A stretch of DNA of 33,171 nucleotides, from positions 1 to 33,171 of the forward strand of contig CAZUCY010000031.1 of NCBI GenBank assembly GCA_964618785.1. The letters are read 5' to 3'. Both the position numbers and the translations under genes were made by a program. Below are positions 15,329-24,270 of this stretch, in pieces (position 1 is the stretch's first letter; every line of letters starts with the position of its first letter). This DNA comes from FEN-1297 sp964618785 (GTDB lineage: Bacteria; Bacteroidota; Ignavibacteria; Ignavibacteriales; Ignavibacteriaceae). Under the pieces are notes generated by a model. That model was given only the letters and a program-made list of their open reading frames with translations. It was not told the DNA's origin and did no database searches.

Positions 15329-16360
15329 ATGAAAAATATTATTGATCTTCGCAGCGACACTGTCACAAAACCCTCTAATGAAATGCGAAAAGCTATGTAT
15401 GAAGCTGAAGTGGGAGATGATGTATTTCAGGAAGACCCTACAGTTAATGAACTTCAGGAATATGCTGCCGGTCTTTTGGGAAAAGAAGCGGCTCTGTTTG
15501 TTTCCAGTGGAGTTATGGGGAACCAGTTATGCCTTAATGTTTTAACTAATCCCGGCGATGAAATAATATGTGAAAGAGATGCTCATATTTTTCAATATGA
15601 ATCAGGATCACCCGCAGTACTTAGCGGTTTACAGATTATGCCTGTTCCCGGTGAAAAGGGTGTAATAATGCCTGAGCAGATTGAGCCTTGCATTAGACCT
15701 GTAGGTGCTTATTACATGCCCCGTACCAAAGTAGTAGCGCTTGAAAATACTCATAATCGTGCAGGAGGTACAATACAGCCGGTTGAAAATATTATCAGGG
15801 TAAAAGAATTAGTCAATAAATATAATTTGCTTTATCACCTTGACGGCGCCAGAATATGGAATGCTTCCGTCGAAACCGGAATTCCCGTTAAACAATATGC
15901 CTCATATTTTGATTCAATTTCATGTTGCTTATCAAAAGGATTGGGTGCACCGGCGGGGTCAATAATTGCTGGTACAAAGGAATTTATTAACAAAGCTTTC
16001 AGGGTTCGCAAAGCCTGGGGGGGAGGAATGCGTCAGATTGGAATATTAGCTGCGGCGGGTCTATATGCGCTGAAGAATAATATTAATCGTCTTGTAGAAG
16101 ATCATAAGAATGCAAGAAATCTTGCAGCCGCAATTGCTGAAATTCCTTCGCTGGATATTGATATTAATACTGTACAGACAAATATTATAATATTTAAATC
16201 CGTAACTTTAAGTGTAGAAAATGTTATTGATAATTTTAAAGCTGAAGGTATCCTTCTTTCAGAAGGTAAGCCCGGGTTTATTAGAGCAATTACTCATCTT
16301 GATGTAAGTGCTGATGATATAGAAAAAACTAAAAAGATATTTAAGAAAATGTTTTTATAA
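15329..16360 (+). CDS. ltaE: Low-specificity L-threonine aldolase
   Basis: 343 residues. PLP enzyme of the aspartate aminotransferase fold, cleaving threonine or allo-threonine to glycine and acetaldehyde. Seen: N-terminal IDLRSDTVTKPS (family signature), EVGDDVFQEDPTVNELQ, the HLDGARIWNAS block with the PLP-ring Asp172, and the Schiff-base Lys203 in CLSKGLGAPAGS, then RKAWGGGMRQIGILAAA. Length is standard. Lies 45 nt after lnt and 24 nt before the thioesterase. Homologous beta-eliminating lyases share the fold, but the motif set fits threonine aldolase well. Confidence 0.92.
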   Translation: MKNIIDLRSDTVTKPSNEMRKAMYEAEVGDDVFQEDPTVNELQEYAAGLLGKEAALFVSSGVMGNQLCLNVLTNPGDEIICERDAHIFQYESGSPAVLSGLQIMPVPGEKGVIMPEQIEPCIRPVGAYYMPRTKVVALENTHNRAGGTIQPVENIIRVKELVNKYNLLYHLDGARIWNASVETGIPVKQYASYFDSISCCLSKGLGAPAGSIIAGTKEFINKAFRVRKAWGGGMRQIGILAAAGLYALKNNINRLVEDHKNARNLAAAIAEIPSLDIDINTVQTNIIIFKSVTLSVENVIDNFKAEGILLSEGKPGFIRAITHLDVSADDIEKTKKIFKKMFL

Positions 16361-16384
16361 AAATTTATCATGAGCTAAAATATT

Positions 16385-16825
16385 ATGGAAGAAAAAAATT
16401 TCAAACATAAAATTAAAATAAATGTGAGATTTTCAGATCTTGATGCACTTCGTCATGTAAATAATGCAGCGTATCTATCTTATCTTGAAGAAGCTCGTAT
16501 AGCCTACTTTAATGATGTGCTTAATATGCCTAAAAATAGTGTTAATTTTGGAGCAATTATTGCGAGAATTGAAATTGATTACTTGCAGCCAATAGTTCTT
16601 GGTGATGAACTCGAGGTTCTGACAAGAGTATCAAAGATTGGAAATAAAAGTTCCGATGTTGAACATTTGATAATTTTAAAACGTGGAAAGGAAAACATTC
16701 ACGCTGCTGCTGCATTAACTAAGTTAGTGTCTTATGACTATAAAAAACACCAATCGGTACCAATTTCCGGGAATGTAAAAAATAAGATAAAAGCATTTGA
16801 ACAGACTTTGGGATCGTCCGAATGA
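16385..16825 (+). CDS. Acyl-CoA thioesterase, 4HBT hotdog family
   Basis: 146 residues. Hotdog-fold thioesterase of the YbgC/FadM type. Seen: the N-terminal catalytic motif VRFSDLDALRHVNNAAYLSYLEEARIA-type pattern, with the active Asp in the DLDALRHVNN stretch, and the IDYLQPIVLGDELEV strand. Hydrolyses acyl-CoA esters; chain-length preference is not predictable. It closes the era-led operon. A short frame of 33 codons overlaps its stop (16822-16923) but nothing supports it as a gene. Confidence 0.88.
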   Translation: MEEKNFKHKIKINVRFSDLDALRHVNNAAYLSYLEEARIAYFNDVLNMPKNSVNFGAIIARIEIDYLQPIVLGDELEVLTRVSKIGNKSSDVEHLIILKRGKENIHAAAALTKLVSYDYKKHQSVPISGNVKNKIKAFEQTLGSSE

Positions 16826-16999
16826 CAGGTTATTTTTTCGGTGCTTCTGTAAAAGAATGCTTGCTTAATACAATTCCATTTACAAAAAAAATCTATTTCA
16901 TTACAGGAAGGCTTTGTTCATAAGGTCAAAAAGCTTTAGTAAAAAATTGAAGAAATACCTAATTAACTTAATTTAATAAAACCGTACCGGGGGATTTAT

Positions 17000-17689
17000 A
17001 TGCGTCAGGTAGTTTTTGATATTGAAACAGTTTCATTTCCGTTTGAAACACTTTCCGAAAGCCAGCAGGAATATCTGCTGCGTGATGCCCAAAAAATTGA
17101 AGACCAAAAAGAAAAGGATAAAAAGATTGACGACTCAATACGTTTTACATCTCTTTATCCATTTACGGCAAAAGTTATTGCAATTGGTTTATTTGATGTG
17201 CAAAAAGAAAAAGCATTTGTGTATTATGAGAGCGAAGCAAAAGAAGAGTGGGCTAACGAAGAAAAGGATGTTAATTATAGAGGTTTGAGCGAACCGGAAA
17301 TGCTAAAATCTTTTTGGAGAATAACTGAAAAAACCGATCAGTTGATTTCCTTCAACGGAAGAAATTTTGATCTACCTTTTTTAATGATGCGGTCTGCATT
17401 GAATAAAATTAAACCTTCAAAAAATTTTATGACAAAACGCTTTGACTTGTCACTTCACATTGACCTTCTTGAGCAGTTTACTTATTATGGATTGACACGT
17501 AAATTTAATCTCGATTTTTATTGTTATGCATTTGGGATAGAATCTCCAAAATCTAAAGGTATTTCTGGTATGGAAGTGAAAACCCTCTTCGAGGCGGGAA
17601 GAGTAAAAGATATTGCCGCATATTGTGGCGGAGATATTAAAGCCACCTATAAGCTTTTTCAAATTTGGAATGAGTACTTGAAATTTTAG
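17000..17689 (+). CDS. 3'-5' exonuclease, PolB-exonuclease-like (DEDD)
   Basis: 229 residues. Predicted DnaQ/DEDD-superfamily nuclease related to the exonuclease domain of family B DNA polymerases. Seen: ExoI motif FDIET with Asp7 and Glu9, ExoII-like LISFNGRNFDLPFLMMRS with the invariant Asp, and the ExoIII region AAYCGGDIKATYKLF with the last Asp. No polymerase domain is attached. It begins after a 174-bp gap with its own ATG preceded by ggggga. The remnant of an antisense gene abuts its 3' end. Cellular role unknown; DNA or RNA trimming is expected. Confidence 0.85.
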   Translation: MRQVVFDIETVSFPFETLSESQQEYLLRDAQKIEDQKEKDKKIDDSIRFTSLYPFTAKVIAIGLFDVQKEKAFVYYESEAKEEWANEEKDVNYRGLSEPEMLKSFWRITEKTDQLISFNGRNFDLPFLMMRSALNKIKPSKNFMTKRFDLSLHIDLLEQFTYYGLTRKFNLDFYCYAFGIESPKSKGISGMEVKTLFEAGRVKDIAAYCGGDIKATYKLFQIWNEYLKF

Positions 17690-17830
17690 TCTCTCAAAAT
17701 CGTTAAGTCCTGGTAATGTAAATACCTCATAAAGTTTTTTTCAAAATAGGCGATAGTGTTTTTCATTTGCCCATTGTTCAATGTAACCTGCCTTTTCAAA
17801 TGGAGTATTCTTAAAAACATGGATTTTCAT
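17690..17830 (-). pseudogene. N-terminal remnant of class I glutamine amidotransferase
   Basis: Reading the minus strand from ATG at 17830 gives MKIHVFKNTPFEKAGYIEQW, then ANEKHYRLF, an in-frame TGA, KKLYEVFTLPGLNDFER. This matches, from memory, the N-terminus of stand-alone class I glutamine amidotransferases (GMP-synthase-like), which start IHVFQHVPFEG-x-G-x-I-x-x-W and go on to a LPDL-x-x-FDWL-type block. The remnant is broken by the stop, shows a small indel by alignment and is cut off exactly where the + strand exonuclease gene ends, before the catalytic Cys region. Only about 47 codons remain. Confidence 0.6.
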
Positions 17831-17964
17831 ATAATTTTCTGGGAAAAGTTGTCAGCCCGCATATTTTTAAATTTTCTTTACCTTTTCTTATCCCAAACGA
17901 AAAGTGTTATATTTATTATTATAAATTAATTACATTTCTATTTAAGAAAAATGGATAAATATAG

Positions 17965-20187
17965 ATGAATGAACCTGATGTGACTTTAAAAGTAGCTTTG
18001 GAGCATGGTTTAACAACTGAAGAATTCGATAGAATTAAAAAGATTTTAGGAAGAATTCCAACTTATACGGAAATTGGGATTTTTAGTGTCATGTGGAGCG
18101 AACATTGCAGTTATAAAAATTCTATTGCTCTGCTTAAAACACTGCCTCGGGAAGGAGGTCGCCTTTTGGTCGGTGCAGGAGAGGAAAATGCCGGATTGGT
18201 AGATATAGGCGATGATCTTGCGGTTGCATTTAAAATTGAAAGCCACAATCACCCATCTGCTGTTGAACCATATCAGGGTGCCGCAACTGGTGTTGGCGGA
18301 ATAATGAGAGACATTTTCACGATGGGTGCGCGCCCTATAGCTTCTCTTAATTCATTAAGGTTCGGATCTTTGGATGATGCTCATAACAGGTTCCTTTTTG
18401 ACGGTGTAGTAAGAGGAATCGGTGATTATGGAAACAGCTTCGGCGTTCCTACGGTCGCTGGTGAAGTTTATTTCGATGAGTCTTATAGCGATAACCCGCT
18501 GGTAAATGCAATGGCTGTAGGTATTGTTAAAAAAAATAAATTTGCAAGCGCCGTTGCAAAAGGAGAAGGTAGTACAGTTATGATTGTCGGCTCTTCCACA
18601 GGACGCGATGGAATTCACGGTGCTACTTTTGCCTCTGAAGAAATATCGGAGAAATCAGAAGCAAAGCGTCCTTCAGTTCAAGTCGGAGATCCGTTTACTG
18701 AAAAACTATTGCTTGAAGCTTCGCTTGAAATTATTCAGCATGGCTGGCTGATTGGAATCCAGGATATGGGAGCCGCAGGAATTGCATGTTCTACTAGCGA
18801 AATGAGCGCAAAGGGAAATTCTGGTATGAAGATAGACCTGACTAAAGTTCCTCTAAGAGAAAAAGGAATGACTGCGTATGAGATTATGCTTTCCGAGAGT
18901 CAGGAAAGGATGTTATGTGTAGTAAAAAATGGTTTCGAGGATAAAGTTAAAAAAGTTTTTGAAAAATGGGATTTGCATTGTGAAACTTTAGGATATGTAA
19001 CTAACGATGGTTTATTGGATATAGATTATCTCGGTGAAAAAAAAGCTGTTATACCTGCTTATGAATTAGTACTTGGGGGAGGAGCACCTGTTTACTTAAG
19101 AGAAACAAGGGAGCCGGCTTATATTAAACAATTGCGGGATTATGATGCTTCCAAATTACCCCAACCTAAAAATTTGTACGATGCTTTTATAAAAGTTTTT
19201 TCATCACCCAATATTGTTTCCAAACGATGGGTTTATGAACAATATGATTCAATGGTAAGAACTAATACTATTGTTGGTCCAGGTTGCGATGCCGCCGTTG
19301 TTCTTATAAAAGAAACAAACAAAGCATTAGCAATGAAAACAGATTGCAATTCAAGGTATGTTTATTTAAACCCTAAAGTAGGGACGGAAATTGCGGTTGC
19401 AGAGTCTGCAAGAAATATTGTTTGTTCCGGCGGTATACCTCTTGCTATAACAAACTGCTTAAATTTTGGTAATCCTTATAAACCCGAAATGTATTGGCAA
19501 TTTAAAGAAGCTATAGAAGGAATGGGCGAAGCATGCAGATTTTTCGATACTCCGGTTACCGGGGGTAACGTAAGTTTTTACAATGAATCTCCGAATGCTG
19601 CTGTTTATCCCACTCCAACAATCGGTATGGTCGGACTAATAGAGAAACTTGAAAATATTACAACTTCCTACTTTAAAGCCGATAATGACCTTATTTATGT
19701 ATTAGGCGAAGATTTTGAGGAATTAGGCGGAAGCGAATACCTGAAAGCATTTCACAATATTGTTTCAGGGGATTCACCTAAATTAAGCTTAGATATTGAA
19801 AAGAAACTTCAAGGTACTGTATTATCTTTAATTGATAAAAAACTTATTAAATCGGCTCATGATATATCCGAAGGCGGTATTATTTCTGCATTAGCCGAGT
19901 GCTGTATTATTAATGAAGAAAACCCTGTTGGCGCTTCAGTGGTTATCCCTGTAATAAAGCGGGATGATTTTTCATTGTTTTCAGAAAGCCAGTCAAGAAT
20001 TATAGTTTCTGTTGATAAGAATAAAAAAGAAGAATTTGAAAAAATATTAAATGTTTCAGGACAATCGTTTACGTTTCTTGGCACAACTGGTGGAATGGTT
20101 TTATCAATAAAAAATAAAATTGAAGTTAATTTGAATATTTTATCGGATATTTATTTTAACACAATCTCTAGAATAATGAATGCTTAA
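17965..20187 (+). CDS. purL: Phosphoribosylformylglycinamidine synthase subunit PurL
   Basis: 740 residues, the small PurL that works with PurQ and PurS. Catalyses ATP- and glutamine-derived ammonia-dependent conversion of FGAR to FGAM in purine synthesis. Seen: MWSEHCSYKNS near residue 44 with the conserved His47, IESHNHPSAVEPYQGAATGV near 91 with the Mg/ATP residues, GGIMRDIFTMGARPIA, IQDMGAAGIACSTSEM, and in the second half the corresponding TPVTGGNVSFYNE and AHDISEGGIISALAE blocks. purQ and purS are not nearby. Its 3' end overlaps the YihY gene by 8 nt. Confidence 0.97.
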   Translation: MNEPDVTLKVALEHGLTTEEFDRIKKILGRIPTYTEIGIFSVMWSEHCSYKNSIALLKTLPREGGRLLVGAGEENAGLVDIGDDLAVAFKIESHNHPSAVEPYQGAATGVGGIMRDIFTMGARPIASLNSLRFGSLDDAHNRFLFDGVVRGIGDYGNSFGVPTVAGEVYFDESYSDNPLVNAMAVGIVKKNKFASAVAKGEGSTVMIVGSSTGRDGIHGATFASEEISEKSEAKRPSVQVGDPFTEKLLLEASLEIIQHGWLIGIQDMGAAGIACSTSEMSAKGNSGMKIDLTKVPLREKGMTAYEIMLSESQERMLCVVKNGFEDKVKKVFEKWDLHCETLGYVTNDGLLDIDYLGEKKAVIPAYELVLGGGAPVYLRETREPAYIKQLRDYDASKLPQPKNLYDAFIKVFSSPNIVSKRWVYEQYDSMVRTNTIVGPGCDAAVVLIKETNKALAMKTDCNSRYVYLNPKVGTEIAVAESARNIVCSGGIPLAITNCLNFGNPYKPEMYWQFKEAIEGMGEACRFFDTPVTGGNVSFYNESPNAAVYPTPTIGMVGLIEKLENITTSYFKADNDLIYVLGEDFEELGGSEYLKAFHNIVSGDSPKLSLDIEKKLQGTVLSLIDKKLIKSAHDISEGGIISALAECCIINEENPVGASVVIPVIKRDDFSLFSESQSRIIVSVDKNKKEEFEKILNVSGQSFTFLGTTGGMVLSIKNKIEVNLNILSDIYFNTISRIMNA

Positions 20188-21133
20188 TATAAAGTATATA
20201 GAAAAGTTTTTGTTTCTAAAAGTTAAAATGCTATCTAAAGTTTTTAAATCGCTTTTACACTTTAAGCCATCTCCTAAAAAACTTAAAAATTTCTTAAAAC
20301 ATTATATATTAGGACTAAGAAACCGGATGGATGAACACCATGTTTTCCTGCTTGCCGGCGGACTGGCTTTTTCACTGTTGATTTGTGTTATTCCGTTTTT
20401 TCTTATAATGTTTTCAGTTCTCGGTAACATACTCAAATCGCAAAATATTCAATCCCAGGTTAATCTTGCAGTTGATACAATTATTCCTTATGACAATTAT
20501 TCGGAATTTGTAAAAAAAATAATTTTTACAAGAATAAATGAAGTAATAGCATACAAGAATATTGCAGGAATTATAGGTGGTTTCGGTCTGCTTTTTGCTG
20601 CAAGCGGTCTTTTCAGCAGCATGAGGACAATACTCAATAAAGTTCTTGGGATTGAAACTAGCGTCCATTTTTTAATTGGTAAACTAAGAGATTTTGCCCT
20701 GGTTATTATGGTAATTTTAATCTTTTTTATAACAACGATTACATCGCCTATACTTGACTTATTGATACAAGCTGCTCAAGGTTGGGAAAGCCTAAGCTAC
20801 TTCAGGAGTTCTATCTTTGAACATTTTATTCTTTCATTAATTTCGCTTGTTTTAATCTTCATTGTTTTTTTCATTTTATATATTACCGTTCCGGTCAGAA
20901 AGCCAGGTAGAAATTCTACTCTGGTAAGTGCTTTGTCGGCTGCTGTCCTTTGGGAAGCTGCAAAGCAGGGATTTGGATTTTATCTTCACCATTTTGGAAC
21001 ATTCGGCAGGATTTACGGAACTTACGCTTTGATTGTTGTTGTTGCTTTTTGGATTTATTATTCCTCAATAGCTTTTATTATCGGTGCGGAAATCGGGAGA
21101 TTATATACCGAACGAAAAATGATATTTGATTAA
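20180..21133 (+). CDS. YihY/virulence factor BrkB family membrane protein
   Basis: 317 residues with about six membrane segments. Recognised by HHVFLLAGGLAFSLLICVIPFFLIM-type first helix (the AGGLAFSLL motif), the FSSMRTILNKVLGI loop, the PVRKPG stretch, and the last helices around FGRIYGTYALIVVVAFWIYYSS and IIGAEIGRLY. The family (UPF0761, once misannotated as RNase BN) has no agreed function. The start at 20180 overlaps purL by 8 nt; an ATG at 20228 (Met17) is a possible alternative that would remove the overlap. Probably co-transcribed with purL. Confidence 0.88.
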   Translation: MLNIKYIEKFLFLKVKMLSKVFKSLLHFKPSPKKLKNFLKHYILGLRNRMDEHHVFLLAGGLAFSLLICVIPFFLIMFSVLGNILKSQNIQSQVNLAVDTIIPYDNYSEFVKKIIFTRINEVIAYKNIAGIIGGFGLLFAASGLFSSMRTILNKVLGIETSVHFLIGKLRDFALVIMVILIFFITTITSPILDLLIQAAQGWESLSYFRSSIFEHFILSLISLVLIFIVFFILYITVPVRKPGRNSTLVSALSAAVLWEAAKQGFGFYLHHFGTFGRIYGTYALIVVVAFWIYYSSIAFIIGAEIGRLYTERKMIFD

Positions 21134-21525
21134 ATTACTACATTAACTTAATTTAAACTGTTATACTTCTTGAAAGCTATATTCTGTTTCCTAATGCAAT
21201 TGATTTGGAAGAAAAATCATTTGACGTTAGAATATAACGTCATTTAGCTTTCAATCATATTGTAAGTGGAATTTGCCTGCCGAAGCTTACTTGAATTAAA
21301 CCGGTGGAATTTATTTTTGGAAAGGTACTTTTTATTCTTCATCAATTGTAATGTAATTATTTACAAAGATTCAAAGTTTTTCATCGATTCAAAATTACCT
21401 TGCTATGTGAAAATATACCTCTTATCGAACCTAAATTGATATTTCTTGTATTAAATGTTATTTAGCATGCAAAAATAAAGTTTTCTATTCAAGACAATTG
21501 TAAAGTATTTAATAAAGTCTTTATT
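21134..21525. other. Intergenic region after yihY with branched hairpins
   Basis: 392 bp without coding signal. The first third contains a branched inverted-repeat structure (21171-21253). The rest (21254-21525) is AT-rich with nothing I can name; it must contain the promoter of the TPR gene, but no convincing -35/-10 pair stood out. Confidence 0.5.
21171..21253. repeat. Three-way-junction-like inverted repeat
   Basis: A perfect 9-bp outer stem (tgaaagcta 21171-21179 with tagctttca 21245-21253) encloses two further hairpins: tgattt/aaatca (21201-21206 with 21214-21219) and tgacgtta/taacgtca (21222-21229 with 21235-21242, 5-nt loop). It starts 38 bp after the yihY stop. No strong T-run follows, so it is not a classical terminator; it may be a small structured RNA, a processing signal or a foldback element. 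Confidence 0.45.
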
Positions 21526-22011
21526 ATGATTAAAAAAGATAGTATTTCTTTAGCAACCGAATACTTTGATACTGCTTATAAACTGCATATTGACGGGAAA
21601 CTAGAAAACGCTATTGTAGCGTACCGGGCTTCAATCAGGATGTACCCGACTGCAAAAGCTTATACTTGTCTGGGTGTTGTCTTTAGCTTGCAAGGTAAAT
21701 ATGATCTTGCAATTGAAGAATGTAAAAAAGCTATCGAACTGGAACCTGAGTTTGGAGAATCATATAACGATATTGGATCTTATCTGGTTAGTCTGAGGCG
21801 GGAAGAAGACGCTATCCATTGGTTTGAAAAGGCTATTGAAGTCAATGATGCTGATTCAATTTGTCTTTCCTATTATAATATCGGGAAAATATATGAAAGA
21901 AAAAGTGATTGGCTGAAAGCTTTAAGATATTTTAATAAAGTTATTACTATTGACGGCAATAATGAACCTGCTCAAAATGCTATAATTAAAATCTCAACTC
22001 TGCTAAACTAA
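21526..22011 (+). CDS. Tetratricopeptide repeat protein
   Basis: 161 residues, no signal peptide or membrane helix. Built of about four TPR units: EYFDTAYKLHIDGKLENAIV, then AYTCLGVVFSLQGKYDLAIE, then SYNDIGSYLVSLRREEDAIH and YNIGKIYERKSDWLKALRYF, each with the A/G-x-Y-x-x-A spacing. A cytoplasmic scaffold or adaptor; the partner is unknown and the neighbours (yihY, PTS EIIA) give no hint. Well isolated by gaps on both sides, so likely a single-gene transcript. Confidence 0.85.
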   Translation: MIKKDSISLATEYFDTAYKLHIDGKLENAIVAYRASIRMYPTAKAYTCLGVVFSLQGKYDLAIEECKKAIELEPEFGESYNDIGSYLVSLRREEDAIHWFEKAIEVNDADSICLSYYNIGKIYERKSDWLKALRYFNKVITIDGNNEPAQNAIIKISTLLN

Positions 22012-22042
22012 ACTACTTCTTAAACTAAGCTACCTCTTAAAG
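22009..22042 (+). repeat. Imperfect 17-bp tandem duplication at TPR gene stop
   Basis: Two adjacent 17-base units, taaactacttcttaaac (22009-22025) and taagctacctcttaaag (22026-22042), differ at three positions. The first begins with the stop codon of the TPR gene. Likely slippage; no function suggested. Confidence 0.4.
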
Positions 22043-22219
22043 CGCGATTTCAGCCAAAATTTGAACATTATTCGGAAAATTTCAAAAATACCATTTAAAC
22101 AACTGGTAAAATCTTTTTTATTGTAATGGCTCTTAATTGCTAAACTTAGAATAGAATATTAAATTAAATATTGATTTTTAAGAAATTTTATTTAACATTA
22201 TGAAAGTCGGTGGTAATTA

Positions 22220-22690
22220 ATGAAAGTATTGGATTTATTAAATATAAATTTTATTATTCCGCATCTTCAGGGACAGACAAAAGAAGATGTTATAAATGAA
22301 CTAATTGATTTATTTAAAGAAGATCCGAGAGTAATAGACTTACAAAAAGTTAGGGATGCGGTTCTTGAAAGGGAAAAGATTATGTCCACAGGGGTAGGTA
22401 AAGGATTTGCTATCCCGCATGGTAAAACAAACGCTATAAATGATATCCTAGCTGCATTCGGAAAGTCTAATCACCTAATTGAATACGATTCACTTGATGG
22501 TCATCCAGTCAACCTTGTTTTTCTTCTCGTCGGTAAAGATAATCTTGTAAGTAAACATATTAAACTTTTGAGCCGTATTTCCCGTATGATGAATAAAGAT
22601 GAATTTAGGAATAAATTAATTGGAGCAACTACCTCGGAAGAAATTTTAGAAATATTCAAGAAAGAAGAAGAAAATTATTTTGAAGTTTGA
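22220..22690 (+). CDS. PTS EIIA type-2 domain protein (PtsN-like)
   Basis: 156 residues, a single phosphotransferase EIIA domain of the fructose/mannitol class. The phosphorylatable His67 lies in GVGKGFAIPHGKT, preceded by LEREKIMSTGVG and followed by the LVFLLVGKDN and HIKLLSRISRMM blocks typical of PtsN-like proteins. No EIIB or EIIC is present, so a regulatory rather than transport role is likely, as for nitrogen-PTS PtsN. EI and HPr are not in the window. The start ATG follows ggtggt at about 22208-22213. Confidence 0.9.
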   Translation: MKVLDLLNINFIIPHLQGQTKEDVINELIDLFKEDPRVIDLQKVRDAVLEREKIMSTGVGKGFAIPHGKTNAINDILAAFGKSNHLIEYDSLDGHPVNLVFLLVGKDNLVSKHIKLLSRISRMMNKDEFRNKLIGATTSEEILEIFKKEEENYFEV

Positions 22691-22860
22691 CAACTTCTTC
22701 TATAGAGATAAAGTCTTAATTATCTGCCTGCCGGAATTTATTCAGACATATATGATGATAGATATTAACTTAAATTGGAAAGTAATGCCGTGATTATATT
22801 TATTCGGTCAAATGCGGATTGCTTACCTCAAAATACTTCTGAAATTAAAATATAATATTT

Positions 22861-24198
22861 ATGCTTAAAGCAATTACAGGTACAAAAGATATACTGCCGA
22901 CCGAAATGCAGAAATGGAACTGTCTGGAAAAACTTGTTAAAGAAATTTTTACCAGTTTTAATTATAAAGAAATTCGTACTCCTATATTTGAAGAAACTGC
23001 TTTATTTGCGCGCAGTATAGGTGAAGAAACCGATATTGTGGGTAAAGAGATGTACACTTTCCTTGATAAGGGTCAAACAAGCCTAACCTTAAAACCTGAA
23101 ATGACGGCATCGGTTGTTAGGGCTTTTATTGAACACTCGCTCAGTAAGCATCAGCCTTTGAACAAATTGTTTTACATTTCTCCAATGTTCCGACAGGAAA
23201 AGCCCCAGGCAGGAAGGCTGCGCCAATTCCATCAGTTTGGCGGCGAAGCTTTGGGAAGTACTTCACCGCTGCTTGATGCAGAAATTATTATAATTGTTTA
23301 TAAAATCTTATTTAAGCTGGGACTTAAAGACCTGGCGGTAAAACTGAACTCCCTCGGTATCCCTTCATCAAGAGAGAATTATAAAAATCTTTTACGTGAT
23401 TTTTTAAATAACTCCAAAGATAAACTTTCCCAAGATAGCAGGAAACGACTCGATCAGAATATATTAAGAATTTTTGACAGTAAATTAGAATCCGATCAGG
23501 AAATACTTAAGGATGCTCCATTTTTAATTGATTTTATTGATGAAGAGAGTAAGGCTGACTTCGAAATTGTAAAAACTCTTCTTAATCAATCCAATATCCC
23601 TTTTGAAATTGATCCAAAGCTCGTTAGAGGATTGGACTACTATACAAAAACAACGTTTGAAATAGTCAGCGGGAAGGTCGGTTCACAAAGCGCTCTTTGC
23701 GGCGGCGGAAGGTATGATTTGCTCGTTGAACAACTTGGGGGAGAACCAACGCCCGGCGTAGGCTTTGCTGCCGGCATGGAAAGAATTCTTCTTGCATGCG
23801 AAAACGAGAAAGTGCTTGATTTGCCCCATGAAAAAATAAACCTCTATATTGTTAAAATAGATAAAAACTTATCTGAAAAAGTTTTTGAACTTGCAATTAA
23901 TCTTAGAGACAATTATCAAATTCCATTAAAAGAAAATGAAAAATATCAAAATGGAGTCATATCTTTGAATATACCTTTTAAAGTGGAATTCGATTATCTT
24001 GATAGAAGTGTAAAATCTCAAATGCGTGTGGCAAATAACTTAAATACTAATTTTGTTTTATTCGTCGGTGGTGAAGAATATAATACCGGAAAAGTAATTT
24101 TAAAAAATATGTCTACGGGTGAGCAATTTCCAATTGCAATTGAGAAGTGTAAGGATGAGATTTATAATCAGTTCCTAAGTTCTTATTCTGACCCGTAA
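22861..24198 (+). CDS. hisS: Histidine--tRNA ligase
   Basis: 445 residues, class II aminoacyl-tRNA synthetase. Seen: the N-terminal ITGTKDILPTEMQKW (family start), motif 2 region FRQEKPQAGRLRQFHQFGGE, histidine-specific LVRGLDYYTKTTFEIV, and motif 3 around GGGRYDLLVEQLGG then GVGFAAGMERIL. The C-terminal anticodon-binding domain follows (about 325-440). No ATG alternative is nearby. The gene stands after a 170-bp gap and is followed by lgt 72 bp later. Confidence 0.97.
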   Translation: MLKAITGTKDILPTEMQKWNCLEKLVKEIFTSFNYKEIRTPIFEETALFARSIGEETDIVGKEMYTFLDKGQTSLTLKPEMTASVVRAFIEHSLSKHQPLNKLFYISPMFRQEKPQAGRLRQFHQFGGEALGSTSPLLDAEIIIIVYKILFKLGLKDLAVKLNSLGIPSSRENYKNLLRDFLNNSKDKLSQDSRKRLDQNILRIFDSKLESDQEILKDAPFLIDFIDEESKADFEIVKTLLNQSNIPFEIDPKLVRGLDYYTKTTFEIVSGKVGSQSALCGGGRYDLLVEQLGGEPTPGVGFAAGMERILLACENEKVLDLPHEKINLYIVKIDKNLSEKVFELAINLRDNYQIPLKENEKYQNGVISLNIPFKVEFDYLDRSVKSQMRVANNLNTNFVLFVGGEEYNTGKVILKNMSTGEQFPIAIEKCKDEIYNQFLSSYSDP

Positions 24199-24270
24199 AT
24201 TAGTTGCCATAATTATTTTAAAATGATAATAAATAAGATCTTTCAATATTGAGATTAATAGGAACTTCAA

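Noticed and set aside
16822..16923. 33-codon frame overlapping the thioesterase stop (ATGA), starting MTGYFFGASV
   Set aside because: The coupling geometry is attractive, but the peptide has no recognisable motif, is short, and such frames are expected by chance in this composition.
17782..17807. Another TGTAACCT upstream of purL that could be an ECF promoter
   Set aside because: The expected GTC at N17 is missing (only AGTA at N16), and the sequence lies within the amidotransferase remnant, so it is probably former coding DNA.
20180..20227. First 16 residues of the YihY protein as a possible artefact of a too-early start
   Set aside because: An ATG at 20228 is plausible, but no ribosome-binding site decides between them, so the longer form is kept with a note.
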